From Bacillota bacterium (GTDB taxonomy: Bacteria > Bacillota > Desulfotomaculia > Desulfotomaculales > Desulforudaceae), in contig JBFLXL010000001.1 in NCBI GenBank assembly GCA_040757205.1, positions 124,001-188,000 on the forward strand: 64,000 nt of DNA. Direction: 5' to 3'. Positions within the stretch are counted from its first letter, which is position 1. Every line of letters begins with the position of its first letter. Positions 1-9,008 of this stretch are shown piece by piece. Both the position numbers and the translations under genes were made by a program. The notes under the pieces were generated by a model, which was given only the letters and a program-made list of their open reading frames with translations, was not told the DNA's origin and did no database searches.

Positions 1-1
1 C

Positions 2-613
2 GGCCTCTACCGTCCGCACGAGGGCCGGCTGTTGTTCGAAGAACAGGACATCACCGGCACTGCTCCCCACCGGCGCGCCGAACTCGGCATCGGCCGCACT
101 TTTCAGAACATAGAGCTTTTCAAACATATGACGGTGCTCGAGAATCTGATGCTGGGCCGGCACATCCACATGAAATCGGGCCTTTTGAGCGGGGGACTGT
201 TTTGGGGCCCGGCCCGGCGCGAAGAAGAACTGCACCGCAGACGGGTTGAGGAGATCATCGATTTCCTGGAGATCGAGAGCATCCGGCACAAGGCGGTGGG
301 CACGCTGGCCTACGGGCTGCAGAAGCGTGTCGAGCTGGGCCGGGCCCTGGCTCTGGAACCACGGCTTTTGCTGCTGGATGAGCCCATGGCCGGAATGAAC
401 CTGGAAGAAAAGGAAGACATGGCCCGCTTCATCCTGGACGTCGCCGAGGAGTGGGGCACCACCCTGATTCTGATCGAGCACGACATGGGCGTGGTCATGG
501 ATATTTCGGACCGGGTGGCCGTACTGGACTTCGGGCGTAAAATCGCGGAGGGCACCCCGGAAGAAGTCCAACAAAATCCCCTGGTAATCAGGGCGTATCT
601 TGGCAAGCAGTAG
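2..613 (+). CDS. livG: Branched-chain amino acid-type ABC transporter ATPase LivG (5' truncated by window edge)
   Basis: The reading frame is open from base 2, so the start and Walker A lie outside the window. Visible parts are the Q-loop region (GRTFQNIELF), a LivG-style signature (LAYGLQKRVELGRAL), Walker B (LLLLDEP) and the switch histidine (LILIEHDM). It would be one of two cytoplasmic ATPases energising the LivH/LivM channel; LivF is encoded at 5818. The stop overlaps the proposed TTG start of the following CoA ligase, so the two are probably co-transcribed. The Liv/HAAT family is clear; whether the substrate is a branched-chain amino acid or another carboxylate cannot be read from the ATPase. 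Confidence 0.93.
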   Translation, partial: GLYRPHEGRLLFEEQDITGTAPHRRAELGIGRTFQNIELFKHMTVLENLMLGRHIHMKSGLLSGGLFWGPARREEELHRRRVEEIIDFLEIESIRHKAVGTLAYGLQKRVELGRALALEPRLLLLDEPMAGMNLEEKEDMARFILDVAEEWGTTLILIEHDMGVVMDISDRVAVLDFGRKIAEGTPEEVQQNPLVIRAYLGKQ

Positions 614-2546
614 TCCACAAAGGATGAAGTTCTCGATGCTGGAAGACACCCTTCCCAAACTTCTGATACGCAACGCGGCCCGGTTCCGGCACAAGGCGGC
701 CCTTAGGGAGAAGGAGTTCGGCGTCTGGCAGCCGGTCACCTGGGCGGAGTATCTGGGCCACGTGGAGCGGTTTGCGCTCGGCCTAGCCGCGCTGGGCTTT
801 TCCAGGGGCGACAAGGTGGCGATCATCGGCGACAACCGTCCGGAATGGGTCTACGCCGAACTCGGTGCCCAGGCGCTGGGCGGGGTGGCGGTGGGGGTCT
901 ATCAGGACAGCCTGCCCCGTGAGATCGCCTACGTAATCGACCACTGCGACGCCCGGATAATCGTGGTCGAGGACCAGGAACAAGTCGATAAGCTTTTAGA
1001 GATCAAAGAAGATATGCCCAAGGTCGAAAGAGTCATCCACTACGACCCCAAGGGTATGAAGAACTACCGCGATCCCCTGTTGCTTTCCTTCACGGCGGTG
1101 GAGGCCGAGGGCGAGAGATTCGGCCGGGAAAACCCGGGCTATTTCGACCGGGAGGTCCGGGCCGGCACCGGGGGCGACACGGCCATAATCGCCTATACTT
1201 CCGGCACCACCGGCCTGCCCAAGGGCAGCGTGCTGACCCACGCGAACCTGCTCCGGATGGCGCAGAGCCTTTTGTCGGTGGATCCGCTCACGTCGGACGA
1301 CGAGTTTCTCTCCTTCCTGCCCCTGGCCTGGGTGGGTGAACAGATGATGTCCATCTCCGCCGCGCTCTGGTCGGGAATGACGGTAAACTATCCCGAAGAA
1401 CCCGAAACGGTTCAGGCGAACCTGAAGGAGATCGGTCCGCACGTGATGTTCTCCCCGCCCCGCATCTGGGAGGACATGGTGTCCAAGGTACAGGTGAGGC
1501 TGGACGATGCCGACCGGTTCAAGCGGCTGGTCTCGCGGGCGTTCATGCTTGCGGGCTACCGGATGGCCGACTGCCGGTTCCACGGGGTGCGCCCCGGCAT
1601 CGGCCTCAAACTCGCCTACCTGCTGGGCGAGTTGTTGGTTTTCAGCGCCATCAAGGATCACCTGGGTTTGGTGAACCTGAAGCGGGCCTACACCGGCGGC
1701 GCCGCGCTGGGGCCGGATGTGTTCCGGTTCTTTCACGCCCTGGGGGTCAACCTGAAGCAAATCTACGGCCAGACCGAAATCGCCGGAATATCGGTGGCGC
1801 ACCGGGACGGGGAGGTCAAATTCAACACGGTCGGGCGGCCGATCCCGGAGACCGAGATCCGCATCAGTCCGGACGGCGAGATTGTTTCGCGCAGCCCGAG
1901 CGTATTCGCCGGTTACTATAAAAACGACGCGGCCACCGCCGAGACCCTCAGGGACGGCTGGCTCCATTCCGGGGATGCGGGCTACCTGGACGAAGACGGG
2001 CACCTGGTGGTCATCGACCGCGTGAAGGACGTGATGCGCCTGGCGGACGGCACTATTTTCTCGCCGCAGTTCCTGGAGAACAAGATGAAGTTCAGCCCGT
2101 ACATCAAGGAAGCGGTGGTCCTGGGGCGGGATCGGGCGTACGTGGTCGCGCTTCTGAACATCCAGATGGGTAACGTCGGGATGTGGGCCGAGCGGCGGCA
2201 AATTCCCTACACCACTTACGTGGACCTGACCCAGAAAGCACAAGTGCTCGAGCTGCTCGCGCAAGAGGTGCGCAAGGCAAACGAGGACGTCCCGGCGGCG
2301 GTCCGCGTTAAGAAATTCGTGGTGCTGCACAAGGAACTGGACGCCGACGACGAGGAGTTGACCCGCACCCGCAAGGTGCGGCGCGGTTTCATTTCCGAGA
2401 AGTACGGGGTGCTGGTGGAAGGCCTGTACAGCGGGGCCGGGGAGATTCCGATCGAGACCGAGGTGAAGTACCGGGACGGCCGGCAGGTGAAGATCAAGAC
2501 CTCGCTCAAGGTGATGACCGCCAATGAATCGGGGGTGAAGGCGTGA
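600..2546 (+). CDS. AMP-forming long-chain acyl-CoA synthetase (FadD-type)
   Basis: ANL superfamily adenylating enzyme of 648 residues, expected to convert a carboxylic acid, ATP and CoA to acyl-CoA, AMP and PPi. The P-loop-like motif YTSGTTGLPKGS lies near residue 200, and the A8-type region GWLHSGDAGYLDEDG near residues 445-460. The TTG at 600 overlaps livG. A start at ATG 636 (MLEDTLPKLL), about 11 nt after AAAGGA, is equally plausible, so the N-terminus is uncertain by 12 residues. It sits inside the liv operon between livG and livH, suggesting that it activates the imported substrate. Chain-length specificity cannot be read from the sequence. Confidence 0.9.
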   Translation: MASSSPQRMKFSMLEDTLPKLLIRNAARFRHKAALREKEFGVWQPVTWAEYLGHVERFALGLAALGFSRGDKVAIIGDNRPEWVYAELGAQALGGVAVGVYQDSLPREIAYVIDHCDARIIVVEDQEQVDKLLEIKEDMPKVERVIHYDPKGMKNYRDPLLLSFTAVEAEGERFGRENPGYFDREVRAGTGGDTAIIAYTSGTTGLPKGSVLTHANLLRMAQSLLSVDPLTSDDEFLSFLPLAWVGEQMMSISAALWSGMTVNYPEEPETVQANLKEIGPHVMFSPPRIWEDMVSKVQVRLDDADRFKRLVSRAFMLAGYRMADCRFHGVRPGIGLKLAYLLGELLVFSAIKDHLGLVNLKRAYTGGAALGPDVFRFFHALGVNLKQIYGQTEIAGISVAHRDGEVKFNTVGRPIPETEIRISPDGEIVSRSPSVFAGYYKNDAATAETLRDGWLHSGDAGYLDEDGHLVVIDRVKDVMRLADGTIFSPQFLENKMKFSPYIKEAVVLGRDRAYVVALLNIQMGNVGMWAERRQIPYTTYVDLTQKAQVLELLAQEVRKANEDVPAAVRVKKFVVLHKELDADDEELTRTRKVRRGFISEKYGVLVEGLYSGAGEIPIETEVKYRDGRQVKIKTSLKVMTANESGVKA

Positions 2547-3427
2547 CGTTTTTTCTGCAGATTCTGATCACCGGCCTGGTGGTGGGTGCGGTCTACGCAC
2601 TGGTCGCCTTCGGGTTTGTGCTGATCTACAAGTCGAGTGACGTGATCAACTTCGCCCAGGGTGAGTTCTTGCTGGTGGGGGCCTATGTGGCCTTGAGCCT
2701 GGTGGTGTTCTACCAGGTGCCTTTCCTGGCGGCCGTGGCCCTAACCCTGACCATGTGTGTGCTCTTGGGCGTGGTGGTCGAACGGCTGGTGCTGCGGCCG
2801 TTCATCGGGGAACGGGTTATTTCCGTGATTATGGCCACCCTCGGGCTGTCGCTCTTGATGCGCGGCCTCATCCAGATGATCTGGGGCACCGAGACCCGCA
2901 CCTTCCCGGCGATCTTTCCGGACGCGCCGGTGCGGCTGGGAGAAGTGGCGGTTTCCCAGGTCTACCTCTGGTCCTTGGGCGTGGCCCTGGTGTTGCTGGC
3001 CGTGTTTACCGTGTTCTTCAAGTACTCCAGCACCGGCATCGTTATGCGGGCGGCGGCGGACGACCAGGCGGCGGCCCAGTCCATGGGCATCAGCGTCAAG
3101 CGGATCATCGCCGTCACCTGGGCGATCGCCGCGGTGGTGGCGGCCATCGGCGGTGTCCTGTTGGGGAACATCAACGGGGTGAACCCGTCCCTGGCCTACA
3201 TCGGGCTGATGGTCCTGCCGGTCGTGATCCTGGGCGGGCTGGACAGTGTGCCCGGAGCGATCGTGGGCGGGTTCACCATCGGGCTGTTGGAAAGTCTCGC
3301 CGGAGGCTACCTGGACCCGCTCTTTGGGGGCGACGTCAAGGAAGTCGTGCCGTTTGTCGTGCTCCTGGTGGTGCTGATGGTCAGGCCGTACGGCTTATTC
3401 GGCAAGGAAATCATCGAAAGGGTGTAG
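2543..3427 (+). CDS. livH: Branched-chain amino acid-type ABC transporter permease LivH
   Basis: Strongly hydrophobic 294-residue inner-membrane protein with about eight predicted membrane spans. It carries the LivH-family segment INFAQGEFLLVGAY near residues 35-50 and the cytoplasmic coupling region around IVMRAAADDQAAAQSMGI. The GTG start overlaps the stop of the CoA synthetase by 4 nt, indicating translational coupling. It should pair with LivM as the channel for LivG/LivF. The length is normal for the family. Confidence 0.95.
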   Translation: MTFFLQILITGLVVGAVYALVAFGFVLIYKSSDVINFAQGEFLLVGAYVALSLVVFYQVPFLAAVALTLTMCVLLGVVVERLVLRPFIGERVISVIMATLGLSLLMRGLIQMIWGTETRTFPAIFPDAPVRLGEVAVSQVYLWSLGVALVLLAVFTVFFKYSSTGIVMRAAADDQAAAQSMGISVKRIIAVTWAIAAVVAAIGGVLLGNINGVNPSLAYIGLMVLPVVILGGLDSVPGAIVGGFTIGLLESLAGGYLDPLFGGDVKEVVPFVVLLVVLMVRPYGLFGKEIIERV

Positions 3428-3433
3428 CGCGCC

Positions 3434-4501
3434 TTGCGCATGAGAAACCCCCTGGTAATGGACTGCGGTGTCTTTACCTCGAACTACCGGGAGGACATGG
3501 CCATCCTGCACCACCCCGGGGCCAAGCTCAAGGTGCTGGTGGTACTGGTCTTCTTCCTGGCTTTGCCGTTCATGGTCAACGCTTACTACGTCAGCGTGGT
3601 CAATCTGATCGGCATCGCCATTATCGGCGCGGTCGGGCTCAACATCCTGGTCGGTTTCACCGGCCAGATTTCCATCGGCCACGGGGCGTTCATGGGTGTG
3701 GGCGCCTACGCAGCCGGCATGATGACCGCCACTTTGGGCTGGTCCTTCTGGATCGCCCTGCCGGCCGGCGGTCTGGCCGCCGCCTTGGTCGGGGGCCTGT
3801 TCGGCATCCCGTCGCTGAGGCTGAAAGGTCTTTATTTGGCCATTGCCACGCTGGCCGCCCAGGTGATCATCGAATTCGGCATCATTCACTGGCCGGCTCT
3901 CACCCGCGGGCCCGCGGGGATGGTGCTTCCGGCACCCACCGTCGGCGGCCTGGTGCTGAACGACGACACCACTTTCTACTACCTGATCCTGGCTATCACC
4001 GTCGGGGCCGTCGTGTTCGCCCTAAACCTATTCCGTACCAGAACGGGGCGCGCTTTCATGGCGGTGCGCGACCGCGACCTGGCGGCGTCGGTGATGGGCA
4101 TCAACCTGTTCAAGTACAAGGTCGCCGCGTTTGCCGTGAGTTCCTTCTACGCCGGGATCGCCGGGGCGTTGTGGGGACACTACCTGGGGGTGATCAGCCC
4201 CGAGTACTTCACGATCAAGGTGTCGATCCTGTTCCTGGCCATGATCATCATCGGCGGATTGGGCAGCGTGATGGGCGCCATCTACGGGGCCTGCTTCATG
4301 ACGCTTTTGCCCATTTTCCTCCGGGAGACCGCGGACTACTTCGGCGGCGGTCTCGGGGGGTTGACGCACATCATGCTGGCCATGCAGGAAGCGGTCTTCG
4401 GCCTGCTGATCATCCTGTTCCTGATTTTTGAACCGGAAGGCTTGGCCAAAATGTGGCGGAAGGTCAAAGATTATTTTAAGCTGTGGCCGTACTCTTACTG
4501 A
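3434..4501 (+). CDS. livM: Branched-chain amino acid-type ABC transporter permease LivM
   Basis: A 355-residue multi-spanning permease with the LivM hallmark GFTGQISIGHGAFMGVGAY near residues 72-90 and the coupling region RTGRAFMAVRDRDLAASVMGI. It begins 6 nt after livH. TTG 3434 is preferred because GAAAGGGTG lies about 9 nt upstream; ATG 3440 is an alternative. An N-terminal extension of about 30 residues precedes the first membrane span. It is followed by livJ, so the order is G-ligase-H-M-J-F-ligase. Confidence 0.95.
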   Translation: MRMRNPLVMDCGVFTSNYREDMAILHHPGAKLKVLVVLVFFLALPFMVNAYYVSVVNLIGIAIIGAVGLNILVGFTGQISIGHGAFMGVGAYAAGMMTATLGWSFWIALPAGGLAAALVGGLFGIPSLRLKGLYLAIATLAAQVIIEFGIIHWPALTRGPAGMVLPAPTVGGLVLNDDTTFYYLILAITVGAVVFALNLFRTRTGRAFMAVRDRDLAASVMGINLFKYKVAAFAVSSFYAGIAGALWGHYLGVISPEYFTIKVSILFLAMIIIGGLGSVMGAIYGACFMTLLPIFLRETADYFGGGLGGLTHIMLAMQEAVFGLLIILFLIFEPEGLAKMWRKVKDYFKLWPYSY

Positions 4502-4571
4502 GGAGGGATGCTCGAGAGAAACCGGGTGGCCGGCTTTAGAGAAGTCATCTATTTTTTTGGAGGGGGAAGCA

Positions 4572-5759
4572 ATGAAGAAGCGGGGATTGGCAGTGATCTG
4601 TTTGCTGCTGGCCGCGGCACTGCTGGCCGGCGGCTGCGGCGGCGGCAGTGCGCCTCCGGCGGAAACCAAAAAGGAAATCGTCATCGGGGGAATTATCGAC
4701 TTGACCGGGCCCACCGGGGACGTGGGCAGTCCATTCCATGACGGCGCCCAAGCCTATTTTAAGTACTTAAACGGCAAGGGCGGCCTCGACGGCCATCCGG
4801 TACGTCTGGAGGCGATCGACTATGCGTACGAGATCAAGCGGGCCCAGGAGGCATACAACAAACTGGTAAAGAGCACCGGCGTGCCCGCCATCCTCGGCTG
4901 GGGCACGGGTGACACCGACGCCCTGAAGGGCTTTGTGGCCAAAGACGAGATCCCGTACCTGTCCGGTTCGTATTCCGAGTACCTGACGGATATCGAAGCC
5001 TGCCCGTACAACTTCGTGCTGGCGGCGAGCTACTCCGACCAAGCCCGCATTGCGCTGAAGTGGGCCAAGGATAACTGGCCGGAGGCCCGGGCGCCGAAGC
5101 TCTCGTTCGTGTACAACAACACGCCGTTCGGGACCTCGCACCTGGAAGACGCCAAGTCGTTCGCCCAAGAGTTGGGGTTTGAACTGGTGGGGGACGAAGT
5201 GCTTGACCTGCGCACGCTCGACGCCACCACGCAGATGCTTAATCTAAAAAACAACGGCGCCGACTTCGCCATCATCCAGGGGACCTCCAACCTGGCGGCC
5301 ACGGTCCTCAAGGACGCCCGGAAGCTGGAGGTCCCAACGCAGTTCATCGGCCTGAACTGGGCGTTCGACGAAAAGATCGTGCAACTGGCGGGCGTCGCGG
5401 CGAACGGCTACATCGGCGTGGTGCCGTTTGCGTTCCCGGGCGAGGACGTGGCCGGCATGGCCGACATTAAGGCCTACCTGGAATCCAAGGGCAAAGGTTT
5501 CGGGGACGTCAACCAGAAGTTCGTGCAGGGCTGGATGTCCGCCATGGTGATGCTCGAAGGCGTGCGCCTCTCCGGCGGCGACTTCACCGGGCCCGGCATC
5601 CGCAAGGGTTTGGAAAGCTTAAGCGGCTTCGACCCCGCCGGTTTGGGGGCGCCGGTCACCTTTACGTCCGAGAGTCACCGGGGCAGTGTCCACGCCCGGC
5701 TGGCCCAAGTGCAGGACGGGGGTATGGTGTACCTGACCGACTGGATCAGTTACAAGTAG
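4572..5759 (+). CDS. livJ: Substrate-binding lipoprotein of Liv-type ABC transporter
   Basis: A 395-residue periplasmic-binding-protein-like lipoprotein. ATG 4572 is chosen because GGAGGGGG lies just upstream and the translation then starts with a classic lipoprotein signal: MKKR, a hydrophobic core and lipobox LAGGC, with Cys near residue 23. The mature part begins with IVIGGIIDLTGPTGDVG, typical of the Peripla_BP_6 / Leu-Ile-Val binding fold. It would be anchored outside the membrane and deliver ligand to LivHM. A terminator-like hairpin follows, which may set higher expression of this gene relative to livF. The ligand is not identifiable. Confidence 0.94.
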   Translation: MKKRGLAVICLLLAAALLAGGCGGGSAPPAETKKEIVIGGIIDLTGPTGDVGSPFHDGAQAYFKYLNGKGGLDGHPVRLEAIDYAYEIKRAQEAYNKLVKSTGVPAILGWGTGDTDALKGFVAKDEIPYLSGSYSEYLTDIEACPYNFVLAASYSDQARIALKWAKDNWPEARAPKLSFVYNNTPFGTSHLEDAKSFAQELGFELVGDEVLDLRTLDATTQMLNLKNNGADFAIIQGTSNLAATVLKDARKLEVPTQFIGLNWAFDEKIVQLAGVAANGYIGVVPFAFPGEDVAGMADIKAYLESKGKGFGDVNQKFVQGWMSAMVMLEGVRLSGGDFTGPGIRKGLESLSGFDPAGLGAPVTFTSESHRGSVHARLAQVQDGGMVYLTDWISYK

Positions 5760-5770
5760 ACGAACGGCAC

Positions 5771-5808
5771 GCGGGACGGCGGAAAGCCCCACCGTCCCGC
5801 GGGTTTTT
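5771..5808 (+). terminator. Intrinsic terminator / attenuating hairpin between livJ and livF
   Basis: Perfect 9-bp inverted repeat gcgggacgg (5771-5779) / ccgtcccgc (5792-5800) with a 12-nt loop, followed by gggtttttc. It lies inside an otherwise continuous operon, so it probably terminates only part of the transcripts and sets stoichiometry between the binding protein and downstream genes. Confidence 0.75.
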
Positions 5809-5817
5809 CACGAAGGG

Positions 5818-6624
5818 GTGGGGGTGGCCTTGCTGGTGCTGAACAACGTGGAAGTAATCTACGACCACGTCATCCTGGTCTTGAAGGGGATGTCCCTGAC
5901 CGTCCCCGAGGGGAAAATCGTCGCCCTCCTGGGGAGTAACGGGGCGGGCAAAACCACGACCCTGAAGGCGATTTCCGGGCTGCTCAAGTCGGAGAAGGGT
6001 CAGGTCACCGACGGGTTCATCGAGTTCGACGGTGCGCGGATCAGCGGCTTGGATCCGGAGATTATCGTCCGCAGGGGTATTTTTCAGGTGATGGAGGGGC
6101 GGAGGGTCTTCGAGCACTTAAACGTGGAAGAAAACCTGATCGCGGGGGCGTACACCCGCCGCGACCGCAAGCATATCCGCGCCGACATCGAACTGGTATA
6201 CGATTACTTCCCCCGGCTGCGCGACTTAAGACACCGTACGGCCGGTTATCTTTCGGGGGGCGAACAGCAGATGCTGGCCATCGGCCGTGGCCTCTTGGCG
6301 CGCCCCCGCCTGATGCTGCTGGATGAACCGTCTCTGGGGTTGGCGCCGCTTTTGGTGCAGGAGATTTTCCGGATCATCAAGCGGATCAACCAGGAACAAG
6401 GGACCACCATCCTGGTGGTCGAACAAAACGCGAACGTGGCTCTGGGGATCGCCGACTACGGCTACATCATGGAAGGCGGCAAAATCGTGCTGGAGGGCGA
6501 GGTTGGCCGGCTGGTGGACAACGAGGACGTCCGCGAGTTCTACCTGGGCCTGTCGGACGTCGGCAAGCGCAAAAGTTACCGGGACGTCAAGCACTACAAA
6601 CGACGCAAGAGGTGGTTGTCTTGA
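5818..6624 (+). CDS. livF: Branched-chain amino acid-type ABC transporter ATPase LivF
   Basis: A 268-residue ABC ATPase with Walker A GSNGAGKTT near residue 40, signature LSGGEQQMLAIGRGL, Walker B LMLLDEPSLGLAP and the switch region VVEQNAN. It forms the second nucleotide-binding subunit with LivG. GTG 5818 is taken as the start; GTG 5824 is also possible. The C-terminus carries a basic extension of about 20 residues (KRKSYRDVKHYKRRKRWLS) beyond the usual LivF end. The TGA stop overlaps the TTG of the next ligase gene. Confidence 0.94.
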   Translation: MGVALLVLNNVEVIYDHVILVLKGMSLTVPEGKIVALLGSNGAGKTTTLKAISGLLKSEKGQVTDGFIEFDGARISGLDPEIIVRRGIFQVMEGRRVFEHLNVEENLIAGAYTRRDRKHIRADIELVYDYFPRLRDLRHRTAGYLSGGEQQMLAIGRGLLARPRLMLLDEPSLGLAPLLVQEIFRIIKRINQEQGTTILVVEQNANVALGIADYGYIMEGGKIVLEGEVGRLVDNEDVREFYLGLSDVGKRKSYRDVKHYKRRKRWLS

Positions 6625-7814
6625 ATTCTCTTCCCAAGTTCGTGCATGCCGCCTACGCCAAATCGCCCGCGGTGCGGGAGATATTTGCGGCGGCGGGCCT
6701 TCGGCCCGAGGACATCCGGTCCCGCGCCGACTTGGACCGGGTTCCCTTGCTGCGCAAAAGCGAGTTGGCCGGAAGGCAACGGTCGGCCCCTCCTTTCGGC
6801 GGGTTCCTGACCGTGCCGGAAGGCGAACTGCAGCGTATTTTTGTTTCCCCGGGTCCGATCTACGACCCCGAGGGGTCCGGCCCCGACTTCTGGCGTTGGG
6901 GCCAAGCGCTCCGAGCTGCGGGTTTTGCTCAGGGGGATATCGTTTTAAACACGTTTTCGTACCACCTGACTCCGGCGGGCATGATGTTCGACAATGCCCT
7001 GCGCCGGCTGGGATGCACCGTGATTCCGGCCGGTGTCGGCAATGCCGAGCTTCAGGTCCAAATCATGCGGGAGACCGGAGTCACCGGTTACATCGGGGTG
7101 CCTTCTTTCCTCTACACACTGGTGAAGAAGGCGCAGGAACTGGGGTGCCGGGGCGATATCCGGTTGCGCAAAGCCTGGGTGGCCGCCGAAAAACTTTTGG
7201 AGGGGTTGCGCTCTATTTTGGCTCAGGAGTTCGGCATTGAGGTGTTCCAGGGATACGGCACGGCTGATTTGGGCTGTGTGGCTTATGAGTGTCCGGCGCG
7301 GAGCGGTTTTCACCTGGCCCAAGGGGTTATCGTCCAGGTGGTTGATCCGGAGACGGGTCGGGCGCTCACGCCCGAACAGCCCGGCGAGGTGGTGGTCACA
7401 CTGCTGGAGCCCACCTACCCCCTGCTTCGTTTCGGCACCGGGGATCTGGGGGCGTTGACGAATGCGGCCTGCCCCTGTGGTCGGCCGGGCGAGCGGCTGA
7501 CCGGCATTTTGGGCCGCACCGCGGACGGGGTCAAGGTGAAGGGTCTTTTCCTGTACCCGCACCAGGTCGAAGAACTGCGGTCCCGGTGCGCCGGGGTCCG
7601 GTTTCTTCAGGCCCAAATCAGCCGGGTGGATTTTCGCGATGTTCTTACCTTGAAGATCGAACTGGAGCCGGACCGGGACGCCGCCGGGGCGTCGGCGGCG
7701 GTAGCCCGGCAGGCCAAGGAAATACTGAGATTCACCTGCGGGGTGGAAACAGTGCCGACCGGAACCTTCAGTGAGGCCGACCGCAATATCCTGGACACTC
7801 GCACCTGGGAATAG
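6621..7814 (+). CDS. Phenylacetate-CoA ligase-like adenylate-forming enzyme
   Basis: About 397 residues from TTG 6621, which overlaps the livF TGA and has AAGAGGTGG upstream; GTG 6612 is an alternative. It resembles the PaaK branch of ANL ligases: PLLRKSEL near the N-terminus, GYGTADLGCVAYEC in the acyl-adenylate region, a Cys-containing segment (NAACPCGRPGERL), then ILGRTADGVKVKGLFLYPHQVEE, characteristic of the C-terminal AMP-binding domain. Being coupled to the transporter, it probably activates an imported aryl or short-chain acid. The glycine-rich P-loop is degenerate, so the substrate and even ligase activity are not assured. Confidence 0.8.
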   Translation: MNSLPKFVHAAYAKSPAVREIFAAAGLRPEDIRSRADLDRVPLLRKSELAGRQRSAPPFGGFLTVPEGELQRIFVSPGPIYDPEGSGPDFWRWGQALRAAGFAQGDIVLNTFSYHLTPAGMMFDNALRRLGCTVIPAGVGNAELQVQIMRETGVTGYIGVPSFLYTLVKKAQELGCRGDIRLRKAWVAAEKLLEGLRSILAQEFGIEVFQGYGTADLGCVAYECPARSGFHLAQGVIVQVVDPETGRALTPEQPGEVVVTLLEPTYPLLRFGTGDLGALTNAACPCGRPGERLTGILGRTADGVKVKGLFLYPHQVEELRSRCAGVRFLQAQISRVDFRDVLTLKIELEPDRDAAGASAAVARQAKEILRFTCGVETVPTGTFSEADRNILDTRTWE

Positions 7815-8191
7815 CCCCCCGAAAATCTCGCCACTGTCCGCCATCGACGACTTCTGCCGCCAGGCCCTTGACTCGGGTTTGGCGGAAATCCGCTTTGCGC
7901 CGCATGTTGGGGCCGGTCCCGTCCGCAAAGGCGTTGCCGGATTGGTGAGGCGGCCCGGGAAGCCGCATTCCGTAGGCGATCATGCCTGGTTGGAACCGTA
8001 TTTCCGGGACCTCTTTTTTTGTCGGGTCCGACGCGTACCGTCGGCCCGAACCGGCATCCGGACCGGACAGAGCGCAAGAGCAACCAGATAAACGCAAAGC
8101 TCTTAGACAGCTACTTTTCGCCGACGGCACGTGGTGCTGTTGGACAAACCTAGAAACGCGGGAATAGAATAGAATTCAGGAGGCGACAGGC
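7815..8191 (+). other. 377-bp gap with no recognised gene
   Basis: Open frames occur on both strands here, but none has a convincing ribosome site or a recognisable family. I see no terminator, riboswitch or RNA gene. The last 20 bases supply the strong AGGAGG site of dnaD. The region probably contains the dnaD promoter, but no confident -35/-10 pair was identified. Confidence 0.5.
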
Positions 8192-8995
8192 ATGGCGAAG
8201 CGTAACGGCCAGGCGGTCAGGCGGTACCGGGAGGGCAACATTACGGCGGCTTTCGGTACGGACCTTTTCATCCACGGGGTAACCTTCGTGCCCAGCCTGT
8301 TGCTGAGATCGTACCGCCAGATGGGCGTGAGCGAGTCGGAAATGATGCTCCTTTTGCACCTTTTGCGCCTGCGGATTGAAGATAAGGAATTGTGCCCGCC
8401 GGCGGCCGTTCTCGGCGAGTTTTTGTCCGGGGGTCAGGTCCAGGCGGAGCGCGACCTGGAGAGCCTGCTGGAGAAAGGTGTCATTGCCGTTACCCAGTAC
8501 TTTCGCGAGGGTGATCAGAGGGTAACCGAAGGGTACGATTTCGAACCCTTGTTTGAAAGACTCTCGGAGGCTTGGGCCAGGAGCAAGGTGCACGAGATCG
8601 AACTGACCCAGAGTCTGTTGGAGAGTGGAAAGACCGGCGCCGGATTGGCGGACCGCGAACTGGGCCGGCTGTACACCGAGTTTGCGGGGGAGTTCGGGAG
8701 ACCGCTGTCCCCGATTGAAGCCGAGCAGGTAGCGCGCTGGTATTCAGGGCTTGGTCCGTCCCTGGTCCGGGAAGCCCTGCGCCGGGCGGTGCTGATCGGC
8801 AAGCACAATTTCAAGTACATCGACAGCATCCTGTTGACCTGGTACAAGAACAACCTGCGGACCATCGAGCAGGTGGCGGCTTTTGAACAGGAGTTCCAGC
8901 AGCGCCGGAGCGAGCGCAAACCCAAGAAAGCGGGCGCCGAAACCCGCAACCGGGAGAAGGAAAAGGCACTCATCAAGGGCCTGTACATGAGCTAA
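8192..8995 (+). CDS. dnaD: DnaD-domain primosome / replication initiation protein
   Basis: A 267-residue protein. The N-terminal part (to about residue 115) looks like the DnaD winged-helix domain (LLLRSYRQMGVSESEMMLLLHLLRL). The C-terminal DnaB_2/DnaD domain contains the characteristic segment FKYIDSILLTWYKNNLRT near residue 210. A basic tail (RRSERKPKKAG) follows. It is expected to help load the replicative helicase. ATG 8192 is preceded by AGGAGG. It is immediately upstream of a helicase-loader-like ATPase, forming a two-gene primosome unit. Confidence 0.85.
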   Translation: MAKRNGQAVRRYREGNITAAFGTDLFIHGVTFVPSLLLRSYRQMGVSESEMMLLLHLLRLRIEDKELCPPAAVLGEFLSGGQVQAERDLESLLEKGVIAVTQYFREGDQRVTEGYDFEPLFERLSEAWARSKVHEIELTQSLLESGKTGAGLADRELGRLYTEFAGEFGRPLSPIEAEQVARWYSGLGPSLVREALRRAVLIGKHNFKYIDSILLTWYKNNLRTIEQVAAFEQEFQQRRSERKPKKAGAETRNREKEKALIKGLYMS

Positions 8996-9008
8996 GGAGC
9001 CTTTTAAC

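Noticed and set aside
996-2330. 444-codon minus-strand open frame opposite the acyl-CoA synthetase
   Set aside because: Composition is an antisense shadow of a GC-rich gene (His/Gln/Arg/Val-rich), no ribosome site, and the plus-strand gene has clear family motifs.
2755-4431. 558-codon plus-strand frame over livH and livM
   Set aside because: Gly/Arg/His-rich frameshifted reading of two real permease genes.
7768-8130. 120-codon minus-strand frame in the gap before dnaD
   Set aside because: No SD, no family, and overlaps the end of the ligase gene; kept only as an unexplained gap.
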